In this document: positions 28,947 to 35,561 of the stretch, piece by piece
How the letters are laid out: the number at the start of each line of letters is the position of its first letter
How positions within the stretch are numbered: the first letter of the stretch is position 1
NCBI GenBank assembly: GCA_003169675.1
Contig: PNAT01000105.1
Coordinates: 1-35,561 of the forward strand
Length of the DNA stretch: 35,561 bases
Origin: Acidimicrobiaceae bacterium
GTDB lineage: Bacteria; Actinomycetota; Acidimicrobiia; Acidimicrobiales; RAAP-2
Direction: 5' to 3'
Translations under genes and position numbers: made by a program
Notes under the pieces: generated by a model
What the model saw: only the letters and a program-made list of their open reading frames with translations
What the model was told of the DNA's origin: nothing
The model's database searches: none

Positions 28947-29071
28947 CCCCGGGCAGCTCCCTGGGCACACCGTTAGAGTCACGCGAGTGTCCTGGGAGCC
29001 TGCGAACAGCGGGCAGTGTCCGCAACCGCTTCCCACGCGATCCCCCTGAGAACAGACGAAAAGGAGCCCTC

Positions 29072-29875
29072 ATGAATCTCGGATTCGAAGGTGCCAGCGC
29101 CGCCGTCACGGGCGGTACCAAGGGCATGGGACGATCCATCGCGCTCACCCTGGCTGGCGAGGGGGCCCGGGTGGCCGTCCTGGCCCGGCAGCAGTCCGAG
29201 CTCGATGAGACGGTGGAGGTGCTCCTCAAGGCGGGTGCCCCCGACGCCGTGGGTCTGGTGGTCGATGTGACGAACGGCGCGCAGGTCACGGCCGGGTTCG
29301 CCGCCATCGACGCCCGCTGGGGCTCGCTCAATGCGCTGATCAATACGGTCGGTCCGGGGGCCGGCAAGTTCGAGGACCTGGGTGACGACGACTGGGTCGG
29401 CGTCTTTGAGATCGGGCTCATGTCGGCCGTGCGCTGCGTGCGCGCCGCCCTCCCCCTGTTGCGTGCGGCCGACTGGGCGCGCATCGTCAATATCTCGGCC
29501 CACTCCATTCAACGGCAAAGCGCCCTCATCGTGGCGTACACCGCATCGAAGGCAGCCCTGGCCAGCGTGTCAAAGAACTTGGCCAAGTCATTGGCTCCGG
29601 AAGGGATCCTGGTCAATACCGTCAGCCCGGGATCCATCGTGACGGCCAGTTTCAGCGAGGGGCTACGCCCGATGTTCACCGCCGAAAACCTTGACCCGAC
29701 TGACCCGGTCGATGTCATGACGTGGATCGAGCGGCATTTCCACCAGCCAGCCGATCTCGGCCGGGCCGGGCTCCCCGAGGAGATCGCCGTCGTGGTCACG
29801 TTCCTGGCCTCCAAGGTCAACGGCTACGTCACCGGGGCCAACGTCAACGTCGACGGTGGTTCCGACTTCGTGTGA
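29072..29875 (+). CDS. Short-chain dehydrogenase/reductase
   Basis: The protein has 267 aa with the classical SDR pattern: TGGTKGMG (residues 13-20), VLARQQSELDE for cofactor choice, catalytic Ser142 in VNISAHS, Tyr156 and Lys160 in AYTASK, and a C-terminal TGANVNVDGGSD. The usual NNAG motif is replaced by NTVGPG. It resembles 3-oxoacyl-ACP reductase-like SDRs, but the substrate is unknown. AAAGGAG precedes the ATG. It is divergent from the ilvB leader; no operon partner is evident. Confidence 0.87.
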   Translation: MNLGFEGASAAVTGGTKGMGRSIALTLAGEGARVAVLARQQSELDETVEVLLKAGAPDAVGLVVDVTNGAQVTAGFAAIDARWGSLNALINTVGPGAGKFEDLGDDDWVGVFEIGLMSAVRCVRAALPLLRAADWARIVNISAHSIQRQSALIVAYTASKAALASVSKNLAKSLAPEGILVNTVSPGSIVTASFSEGLRPMFTAENLDPTDPVDVMTWIERHFHQPADLGRAGLPEEIAVVVTFLASKVNGYVTGANVNVDGGSDFV

Positions 29876-29925
29876 GCTGACGCAATCCGGCGGGCCTCCG
29901 GGTGCTGGCGCGGACGCCTTCGCGA

Positions 29926-30354
29926 TCAGGCGAACGCCAGGCCTTCATAGGGAGCCTGGCGGCCGGCCAACTGGGAGATGACGTGCGCCGCCACCACCGG
30001 GTGGCATTGCGGCAGCGTGAGGAACTGTCGACGGCCCAAGGTCAGGAGCACCACCGGTGTGAGGGCCACCACGGTCACCGTCGATGGTTCACTGCTGACG
30101 ATCGAACGCTCGCCCCACCAGTCACCGGCGTTGAACAGCCCCGTGGGCCGCCCGTGCTGGGACACGCTCGCCGTGCCGTGGACGATGACCTTCCACCAAC
30201 GTGTCGGCTGCCCCTCGACCTCCAGCACGTCCCCGGAAGAGGCCCACGACATGTCGAAGCTCTTGGCCAGGTGCTCGAGCTCAGATGGGCGACACCCCTC
30301 GAAGAGCGGGATCTCGGCCAGGGTGGTGAGCTTGTGGTCACGGATTGCCTTCAT
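29926..30354 (-). CDS. Stand-alone cyclic-nucleotide-binding-fold protein
   Basis: The protein has 142 aa and consists of one cNMP-binding beta-roll: LAEIPLFEGCRPSELEHLAK, GDVLEVEGQPTRWWKVI and GLFNAGDWWGERSIVSSE. The phosphate-binding cassette keeps Gly-Glu, but the arginine that binds the cyclic phosphate (R-[ST]-A in CRP) is replaced in EPSTVTVVA, so it may not bind cAMP. There is no helix-turn-helix, so it is not a CRP-type regulator. AAAGGAG precedes the ATG, 39 bp after the permease gene, making it the third gene of the ABC exporter operon. Confidence 0.85.
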   Translation of the reverse strand: MKAIRDHKLTTLAEIPLFEGCRPSELEHLAKSFDMSWASSGDVLEVEGQPTRWWKVIVHGTASVSQHGRPTGLFNAGDWWGERSIVSSEPSTVTVVALTPVVLLTLGRRQFLTLPQCHPVVAAHVISQLAGRQAPYEGLAFA

Positions 30355-30393
30355 GGCTGACTCCTTTCGAGTCGGTGTGGCAGATCGGAGATG

Positions 30394-31254
30394 TCAGATG
30401 TCCTGCGGGGCCCACACGAAGGTGCGCAGGGCCACGATCAATCCTCCCGCCCCCCAGGCGGCGACTATGAGGAGATCACCCACGCGCCAGGTGGACATCG
30501 CACCGTGGCTGATGAAGGGGGCCAGGATCGAGGTCAGCAGGTGGCGGACCGGGAAGAGCTCCGCCACGTGCTGCAACCAGCGCGGGATGATGACCCAGGG
30601 CACGAAGACGCCCGAAATGAAGAACAGCGGCATGGCGACGGCCATGGCCACCGGCTGGGCGGCCTGGACCGACCGGACGATGCCGGTGATGGCAAAACCG
30701 AGGAAGCAGAAGGCCACGCTCCCGACCACGACCGTCGTGAGGAGTGCGGGGAGCCCACTGAGCGGTGTCGAGGCTCCGTAGGCCAGCCTCCCGGTGACCA
30801 GCAGCACGGTCGCCGTGGCCATGGCGGTCAGAACCGCCGTCACGGCCCGTCCGGCCACGATGACCCATGACGGCTGGGGGGTGGCCTGGCGGCGGCGCAG
30901 GATACCCGTTTGGCGCGCCTCGACCATGCCGATGACCAGCGCCATGAACGCGGCATCCACGATGCCGAAGGCGGTCAGGCTGGCCACGTAATAGGTGGAA
31001 CCCCGCACGCTTATGCCGTCCCCATGGAAGAATCCGTTGCCGAAGATGGCGCAGAACAGCACGAGGAAGCCCACCGGCATGGCCATCATGAAGAAACGCG
31101 CCTGGCGGTTCCGGAACACGGAGAGCAACTCGTACTTCACCTGATGGCGCAGCAAGCTTGCGGAGCGCCAGGGTGATACGGCATGGCGCTCGCTCAACGC
31201 GCCGAATTCGAAGGTGGTGGCAGTGGCAGTGGCGGTGGTGGGCAGGACGGTCAT
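30394..31254 (-). CDS. ABC-2 type transporter permease
   Basis: The protein has 286 aa. A cytoplasmic N-terminus with RHQVKYELLSVFRNRQARFF is followed by six hydrophobic segments, including FFMMAMPVGFLVLFCAIFG, ASLTAFGIVDAAFMALVIG, VTAVLTAMATATVLLV and VAMAVAMPLFFISGVFVPW. The layout and the PLFFISGVFVP segment with FPVRHLLTSI are those of ABC-2 drug/polyketide exporters. The ATG overlaps the ATPase stop as ATGA. Together they form an exporter with unknown substrate; the neighbouring two-component system is the likely regulator. Confidence 0.92.
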   Translation of the reverse strand: MTVLPTTATATATTFEFGALSERHAVSPWRSASLLRHQVKYELLSVFRNRQARFFMMAMPVGFLVLFCAIFGNGFFHGDGISVRGSTYYVASLTAFGIVDAAFMALVIGMVEARQTGILRRRQATPQPSWVIVAGRAVTAVLTAMATATVLLVTGRLAYGASTPLSGLPALLTTVVVGSVAFCFLGFAITGIVRSVQAAQPVAMAVAMPLFFISGVFVPWVIIPRWLQHVAELFPVRHLLTSILAPFISHGAMSTWRVGDLLIVAAWGAGGLIVALRTFVWAPQDI

Positions 31255-32231
31255 GGCGCGTTCCTCTCGTCGGTCAGGCTGAGGTAGATCTCCTCCAGCG
31301 TCGGGCGGGCAACTTCAAGGCCCTCGATCCGGGCGCCACGGCTGGTGGCCCAGGAAGTCAGCTCCGAGAGTTCCGGTGCCGGATCAGCCGAATCGAATTC
31401 GGAACGGCCGTCGTTATTGACCCGGACCCGGCCCGCGAACTTCTCGGGCCACCGGTCGTGGGTGAGGGCGGGATTGAGATGCAGGCGGACAACGCTCGGC
31501 CGGAGATGGCGTCCCCCGAGCTGGCCCGGCGGGCCGACAGCGACGATGCGACCAGCGGAGATCACAGCGATGCGATCGGCCAGGAACTCCGCTTCCTCCA
31601 GATAGTGGGTGGTTAAGAAGATGGTCTTGCCCAGCTCCCTAAGGTTGGCGATGGTCTCCCAGGCGGCGCGGCGGGCCGCCGGGTCGAAACCGGTGGTCGG
31701 CTCATCGAGGAAGAGCACGTCGGGATCACCGACTAGGGCGAGCGCCACATCGAGCCGGCGCTGTTGCCCGCCGGAGAGGCGACCGTTGCGGGTGGCGGCC
31801 TGTGGTTCGAGCCCGGTCAGCGCCAGTATCTCGGCGGTCGGCCGGGGGCGGTGGTAGAAACCGGCGTAGAGCGCAATGGTCTCCTCGACGGTGAGGTCGG
31901 GCTCGGGAACAGAGGCTTGGAGCACAACACCCACACGGTCCCGCCAGGCGGGCGGCGCCGATTCGGGGTCGATGCCCAGGACGCGCACGTCGCCACCGGA
32001 ACGGGAGCGAAAACCCTCCATGATCTCCACCGTTGTCGTCTTGCCGGCACCGTTGGGCCCGAGAAAGGCGAAGACCTCCCCGTGGTCGACCGTGAAATCA
32101 ATGCCCTTGACCACCTGACGGTCGCCATAGTGCATCGTGAGGCTGGTCACGGTGATGGCCGGGTCCTTTCGGTCCAGTGTCGGAGCGTGGATCCCGATGG
32201 GATGGGCATGGGCGGTCGGCATATCCATCAC
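31251..32231 (-). CDS. ABC transporter ATP-binding protein
   Basis: The protein has 326 aa: Walker A FLGPNGAGKTTTVEIM, Q-loop VVLQASVPEPDLTVEE, signature LSGGQQRRLDVALAL, Walker B VLFLDEPTTGFDP and the H-loop TTHYLEEAE. The domain after about residue 240 is the short C-terminal tail of drug-resistance (DrrA-like) ATPases, ending ARPTLEEIYLSLTDE. It powers the permease encoded downstream with overlapping ATGA. The start could be the GTG at 32231 or one of two following ATGs. It is divergent from the sensor kinase gene. Confidence 0.94.
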   Translation of the reverse strand: MMDMPTAHAHPIGIHAPTLDRKDPAITVTSLTMHYGDRQVVKGIDFTVDHGEVFAFLGPNGAGKTTTVEIMEGFRSRSGGDVRVLGIDPESAPPAWRDRVGVVLQASVPEPDLTVEETIALYAGFYHRPRPTAEILALTGLEPQAATRNGRLSGGQQRRLDVALALVGDPDVLFLDEPTTGFDPAARRAAWETIANLRELGKTIFLTTHYLEEAEFLADRIAVISAGRIVAVGPPGQLGGRHLRPSVVRLHLNPALTHDRWPEKFAGRVRVNNDGRSEFDSADPAPELSELTSWATSRGARIEGLEVARPTLEEIYLSLTDERNAP

Positions 32232-32354
32232 GCTACGGAATCAAGAATCGTGCGGCATCGTGCCTGGAGTGGCTTTCCGCCTCCACCCGTGGTCGGAGCG
32301 GGTTCACCCCTCGGGCTGATGCGCCGCCCACAGCCTCCTTCTACCCTTGTGGGT

Positions 32355-33551
32355 ATGGGTCGAGGCGATCGGGCGTGTCCGGATGAGTCTCTGCGTGGAG
32401 GCCTGCCGTGGTCGGAGCGGGTACCCCAGGCAGTCGGCGTGTTCGTCATCTGCGTCAGCGCGGTCATCGCAGTGCAACGCCATGAGTTCACCAAGCCCAC
32501 CTTCGACCTGGTGGTCATTGCCGCCATCACGGCGCCGTGGGTGCTCGACATGTTCGCCTGGCCCAAATTCCTGATGCGCGATCGGCGATTCGAATTCAGG
32601 GGCCTCATCGTGTGGTCCGCCATCGTGCTGGCCGGCGCCTACTGGCTGAGCATCTCCTTCCACGAGTCGTACGACTACGCCCCGTTCTATGTCACCGTGC
32701 TCGTCGGCGAGATGGCCGCCACGGCGGGACCGAAGTTCGGGGCAGTGGTGTGGGCGGTGGCCATGTCCGGCTTGATCGTCCTCACCACCGTGAACCACTT
32801 CTCGGGGATGGCCATCTGGGCCTTCGCCTTCACCATCGGGTGGATGGGTGGGACCGCCTATCGTACGCAGGTCGAGGTGGCCTACGAGCTGGCGGAGGCC
32901 CAGACGCAGTTGGCCGAGCAGGCGGTCGAGGATGAGCGGCACCGGCTCGCCCGCGATGTCCACGATCTGATCGCCCACTCGCTGGCGGTCACGATGCTGC
33001 AGCTCTCGGGGGCCCGCCTCGCCCTCAAGGCGGGCGAGAGCGAGGAAGCTCTGGCCGCGCTCGAAGATGCCGAAGCCGCCGGTCGCTCCGCCATGGCCGA
33101 GATCCATCGCACGGTGGGGCTGCTCGGGTCACCCGATGCGGACGGTGCGCAACTCGCCACGCCCAGCGCAGCCGATCTGCCCCGCCTGGTGGCCGACTTC
33201 CGTCGGGCCGGGCTCGAGGTCGATTTCCAGCTGGACGGGGACCTGGCCACGGTGCCCATGGCGACCGGCCTGGCCGCCTTCCGCGTGGTGCAGGAGTCGC
33301 TCTCCAACGCGGTGAAGCATGCTCCGGGAGCACCGGTGCGCCTCGGGGTCAGGGTCACCAGCGAGGACATGCGGGTCAGTGTGGTGAACCCGGTGGTGGC
33401 GGGCCCGGCCGGCGGGACGCCGGCCGGAGGGAACGGGCTGCGCGGCATGTCCGAGCGGGCCGAGCTCCTCGGTGGCGTGGCGGCAGCCGGGAACGGGGAC
33501 GGGTCCTGGAAAGTGGAGGCCACCTTCCCCCTCCATGCGCAACCGGCGTGA
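32355..33551 (+). CDS. Sensor histidine kinase, NarL-partner (HisKA_3) type
   Basis: The protein has 398 aa. The first 165 residues hold five to six membrane segments (about 26-42, 51-67, 84-102, 110-123, 127-146, 151-166) with little extracellular sequence, so it may sense the membrane or an intramembrane signal. A coiled coil leads to the dimerisation motif ERHRLARDVHDLIAHSL with the phospho-accepting His203. The ATPase domain has the N box VVQESLSNAVKHAPG and G box NGLRGMSERAELLGG. TACCCT at 32342-32347 lies 7 nt before the ATG, so the mRNA is probably leaderless. The stop overlaps the response regulator start. Confidence 0.93.
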   Translation: MGRGDRACPDESLRGGLPWSERVPQAVGVFVICVSAVIAVQRHEFTKPTFDLVVIAAITAPWVLDMFAWPKFLMRDRRFEFRGLIVWSAIVLAGAYWLSISFHESYDYAPFYVTVLVGEMAATAGPKFGAVVWAVAMSGLIVLTTVNHFSGMAIWAFAFTIGWMGGTAYRTQVEVAYELAEAQTQLAEQAVEDERHRLARDVHDLIAHSLAVTMLQLSGARLALKAGESEEALAALEDAEAAGRSAMAEIHRTVGLLGSPDADGAQLATPSAADLPRLVADFRRAGLEVDFQLDGDLATVPMATGLAAFRVVQESLSNAVKHAPGAPVRLGVRVTSEDMRVSVVNPVVAGPAGGTPAGGNGLRGMSERAELLGGVAAAGNGDGSWKVEATFPLHAQPA

Positions 33552-34201
33552 TCAGGGTCCTCCTGGTCGACGACCAACAGCTGATCCGCACCGGCCTGCA
33601 GCGCATCTTGGCCCCACGGGCCGGCTTCGACGTCGTGGGCGAGTGCTCCGACGGCTCGGAGGTTGAGGACGCCGTGACGGCACACCATCCCGATCTGGTG
33701 ATCATGGATGCTCGCATGAAGGATGTCGGTGGCGCCGAAGCGACACGGCGGCTGCGCCGGCGGCCCGACTCCCCGCCGGTGCTGATCCTGACCACGTTTG
33801 ACGATGACGAAGTGCTCTCTGCGTCCCTGCGGGCGGGCGCTTCGGGTTTCCAGCTCAAGGATGCGCCGGGTGAGGACCTGATCCGGGCGGCCCGGGTGGT
33901 GGCCGAAGGGGGAGCCTGGTTGGATCCCACGGTGACGGCCCGGGTGCTGGCCGCCTATCGCACCACGGCCTTACCCACAGCGACCGGCACGCGGATCGAG
34001 CCACTGAGCCAACGCGAACGAGAGGTGCTGGCGCACATTGGGCGGGGCCTCTCCAACGCCGAGGTGGCCGGAGAACTCCACATATCCGAAGTCACCGTCA
34101 AGAGCCACATCGGGCACATCTTCACCAAGCTCGATCTGCGCGACCGTGCGGCCGCCATTGTCTTCGCCTTCGACAACGGCATCGTCGAGCCGCTGGCCTG
34201 A
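33548..34201 (+). CDS. NarL/FixJ family response regulator
   Basis: The protein has 217 aa. The receiver domain shows LLVDDQQLIR with acidic Asp8/Asp9, the phospho-acceptor Asp54 in LVIMDARMKDVGG, and the switch Thr and Lys (ILTTFDDDE, FQLKDAP). The C-terminal LuxR-type helix-turn-helix is LSQREREVLAHIGRGLSNAE with VAGELHISEVTVKSHIGHIF. The GTG overlaps the kinase stop by 4 bp, so the two are coupled. It most likely controls the divergent ABC exporter operon (inference). It is convergent with ilvD, 11 bp away. Confidence 0.95.
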   Translation: MIRVLLVDDQQLIRTGLQRILAPRAGFDVVGECSDGSEVEDAVTAHHPDLVIMDARMKDVGGAEATRRLRRRPDSPPVLILTTFDDDEVLSASLRAGASGFQLKDAPGEDLIRAARVVAEGGAWLDPTVTARVLAAYRTTALPTATGTRIEPLSQREREVLAHIGRGLSNAEVAGELHISEVTVKSHIGHIFTKLDLRDRAAAIVFAFDNGIVEPLA

Positions 34202-34212
34202 CGACCGGCGCC

Positions 34213-35561
34213 TCAGGCCCGAGTGACCGCCCCCAGTTCGGCTCCGCTGACCAGACGGGCGAACTTGGCCAGGGCACCCGAGGTATAGCGGGGCTCGAAC
34301 GCCTTGAGCTGCGCGGCCCGGCGGACCAGCTCGTCCTGCGCCACCATGAGGTCGACCGAGTGGGCCGCCACGTCAATGACGATGCGATCCCCATCGTTCA
34401 CCAGCGCGATCGGGCCGCCGTCGACGGCCTCGGGTGCCACATGGCCGATGCAGAACCCGTGGGTGCCGCCGCTGAAGCGGCCGTCGGTGACCAGGGCGCA
34501 GTCGCCGCCGCGTCCCGCCCCCTTCATGGCGCCGGTAACCGCCAGCATCTCGCGCATGCCCGGTCCGCCCTTGGGCCCCTCGTAACGGATCACCACCACG
34601 GTGTTGGGCACGATCGATCCCGACATGATGGCGTCCATGGCCGCCGGCTCACCGTCGAAGACGCGCGCCGTGCCGTCAAAGTGTTGCGTGTCGAGGCCGG
34701 CCACCTTGACCACGCCGCCCTTGGGGGCCAGGGTGCCCTTAAGGACGGCGATGCCCCCCGACACGTTGATCGGTTTGCTCAGCGGATGGATGACCTCGCC
34801 GTCGGGTGCGGGTGGGTCGAGCGCGGCCAGGTTCTCGGCCATCGTCTTCCCGGTCACCGTCAGGCAGTCGCCGTGCAGGAGACCCGCGTCGAGGAGCTCG
34901 CGCATGACCACCGGCACGCCCCCGATGCCATCGATGTCGACCATGTGGTACTTGCCGTGCGGCTTGGTGTCGGCCAGGTGCGGCACACGCGCCGCCACCT
35001 TGTTGAAGTCGTCGAGCTCCAGCTCGACCCGCGCCTCATAGGCGATGGCCAGGAGGTGCAGCACGGCGTTCGTCGAGCCACCCAGGGCCATCACGACGGC
35101 TATGGCGTTCTCGAATGCCTCCTTGGTCATGATGTGGCGAGGGCGGATGCCAACTTCGAGGAGGCGGACCACCGCCAGGCCGGACTGGTAGGCGAAGTCG
35201 TCACGGCGCCGGTCGACGGCCGGCGGCGACGCGCTCCCGGGCAACGACATACCGAGTGCCTCCCCGACCGAGGCCATGGTGTTGGCGGTGAACATGCCGG
35301 CGCACGAGCCCTCGGTGGGGCAGGCGTTGCGCTCAATCAGGCTCAGCTCCTCGTCGGTCAGGGCATCGACCGCATGGGCCCCCACTGCTTCGAAGACGCT
35401 CACCACATCGAGCGCCCGATCGCCGAGGCGCCCCGGGAGGATGGAGCCGCCGTAGAGGAAGACGCTGGGCAGGTTGACGCGGGCGGCTGCCATCAACATG
35501 CCCGGAAGCGATTTGTCGCACCCGGCGAAAGTGAGGAGCCCGTCGAAGCGCTCGGCGTGCA
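34213..35561 (-). CDS. ilvD: Dihydroxyacid dehydratase, N-terminus outside window
   Basis: The 448 residues seen continue open to the window edge. IlvD dehydrates the dihydroxy acids to the keto acids of valine and isoleucine, using an Fe-S cluster. Seen: [19 protein letters not shown] and [13 protein letters not shown] with two of the cluster cysteines, [14 protein letters not shown], and the C-terminal [20 protein letters not shown]. Full proteins have about 555-570 residues, so some 110 N-terminal residues and the start lie beyond 35561. It completes the branched-chain set of this window but stands apart from ilvBNC. Confidence 0.97.
   Translation of the reverse strand, partial: HAERFDGLLTFAGCDKSLPGMLMAAARVNLPSVFLYGGSILPGRLGDRALDVVSVFEAVGAHAVDALTDEELSLIERNACPTEGSCAGMFTANTMASVGEALGMSLPGSASPPAVDRRRDDFAYQSGLAVVRLLEVGIRPRHIMTKEAFENAIAVVMALGGSTNAVLHLLAIAYEARVELELDDFNKVAARVPHLADTKPHGKYHMVDIDGIGGVPVVMRELLDAGLLHGDCLTVTGKTMAENLAALDPPAPDGEVIHPLSKPINVSGGIAVLKGTLAPKGGVVKVAGLDTQHFDGTARVFDGEPAAMDAIMSGSIVPNTVVVIRYEGPKGGPGMREMLAVTGAMKGAGRGGDCALVTDGRFSGGTHGFCIGHVAPEAVDGGPIALVNDGDRIVIDVAAHSVDLMVAQDELVRRAAQLKAFEPRYTSGALAKFARLVSGAELGAVTRA

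Overview
The window is high-GC DNA with frequent GTG starts, many genes that appear leaderless, and actinobacterial protein families (long SerA, long LeuA, DUF2277, DUF899, NarL-type kinase/regulator pair). It most likely comes from an actinomycete-grade bacterium, perhaps of the Acidimicrobiia; that placement is inference.

The backbone is amino-acid biosynthesis. Left (1-7782): a minus-strand operon leuB-ilvE-cimA plus a CocE-type hydrolase, divergent from greA-leuC-leuD. Middle (12341-19253): leuA with an acetyltransferase, then aspC-serA divergent from serC. Right (25390-35561): ilvB-ilvN-ilvC, and ilvD running off the end. CimA makes citramalate, LeuCD and LeuB convert it to 2-ketobutyrate, and IlvBN, IlvC, IlvD and IlvE finish isoleucine and valine. 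LeuA diverts the valine precursor to leucine. Isoleucine could therefore be made without threonine deaminase.

The main discovery is regulatory. Each of the three minus-strand branched-chain operons (leuB, leuA, ilvB) is preceded by a short leader ORF rich in Leu/Ile/Val codons: [24 protein letters not shown] and MQGTGGTHHSILVLVT. A GC-rich hairpin starts at or within 2 nt of each leader stop codon, and an intrinsic terminator precedes the structural gene. Promoter-like boxes place the leader ATG at or within a few nt of the transcript start, so these look like leaderless transcription attenuators. The loops of the first hairpins share a GCCACA core.

Between leuD and leuA (7783-12340) lies an accessory stretch: a C-terminally truncated methyltransferase-like gene, a VapBC-type toxin-antitoxin pair with a palindromic operator, a DoxX-like membrane protein, a truncated DUF1990 gene, a lipoprotein, an alpha/beta hydrolase and an IS110-family transposase remnant.

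Between serC and ilvC (19260-25309) are small regulator-target units: SDR and MarR, divergent from two small genes; ArsR with a frameshifted SRPBCC gene and a consensus promoter inside a palindrome; DUF2277, DUF899 and a VOC protein; and a DUF4097 protein behind a ribbon-helix-helix-like regulator whose start codon lies in an array of 8-bp sites at 11-bp spacing. From 29072 to 34201 come an SDR, an ABC exporter operon with a cNMP-binding-fold protein, and a divergent two-component system.

I saw no rRNA, tRNA or CRISPR array.
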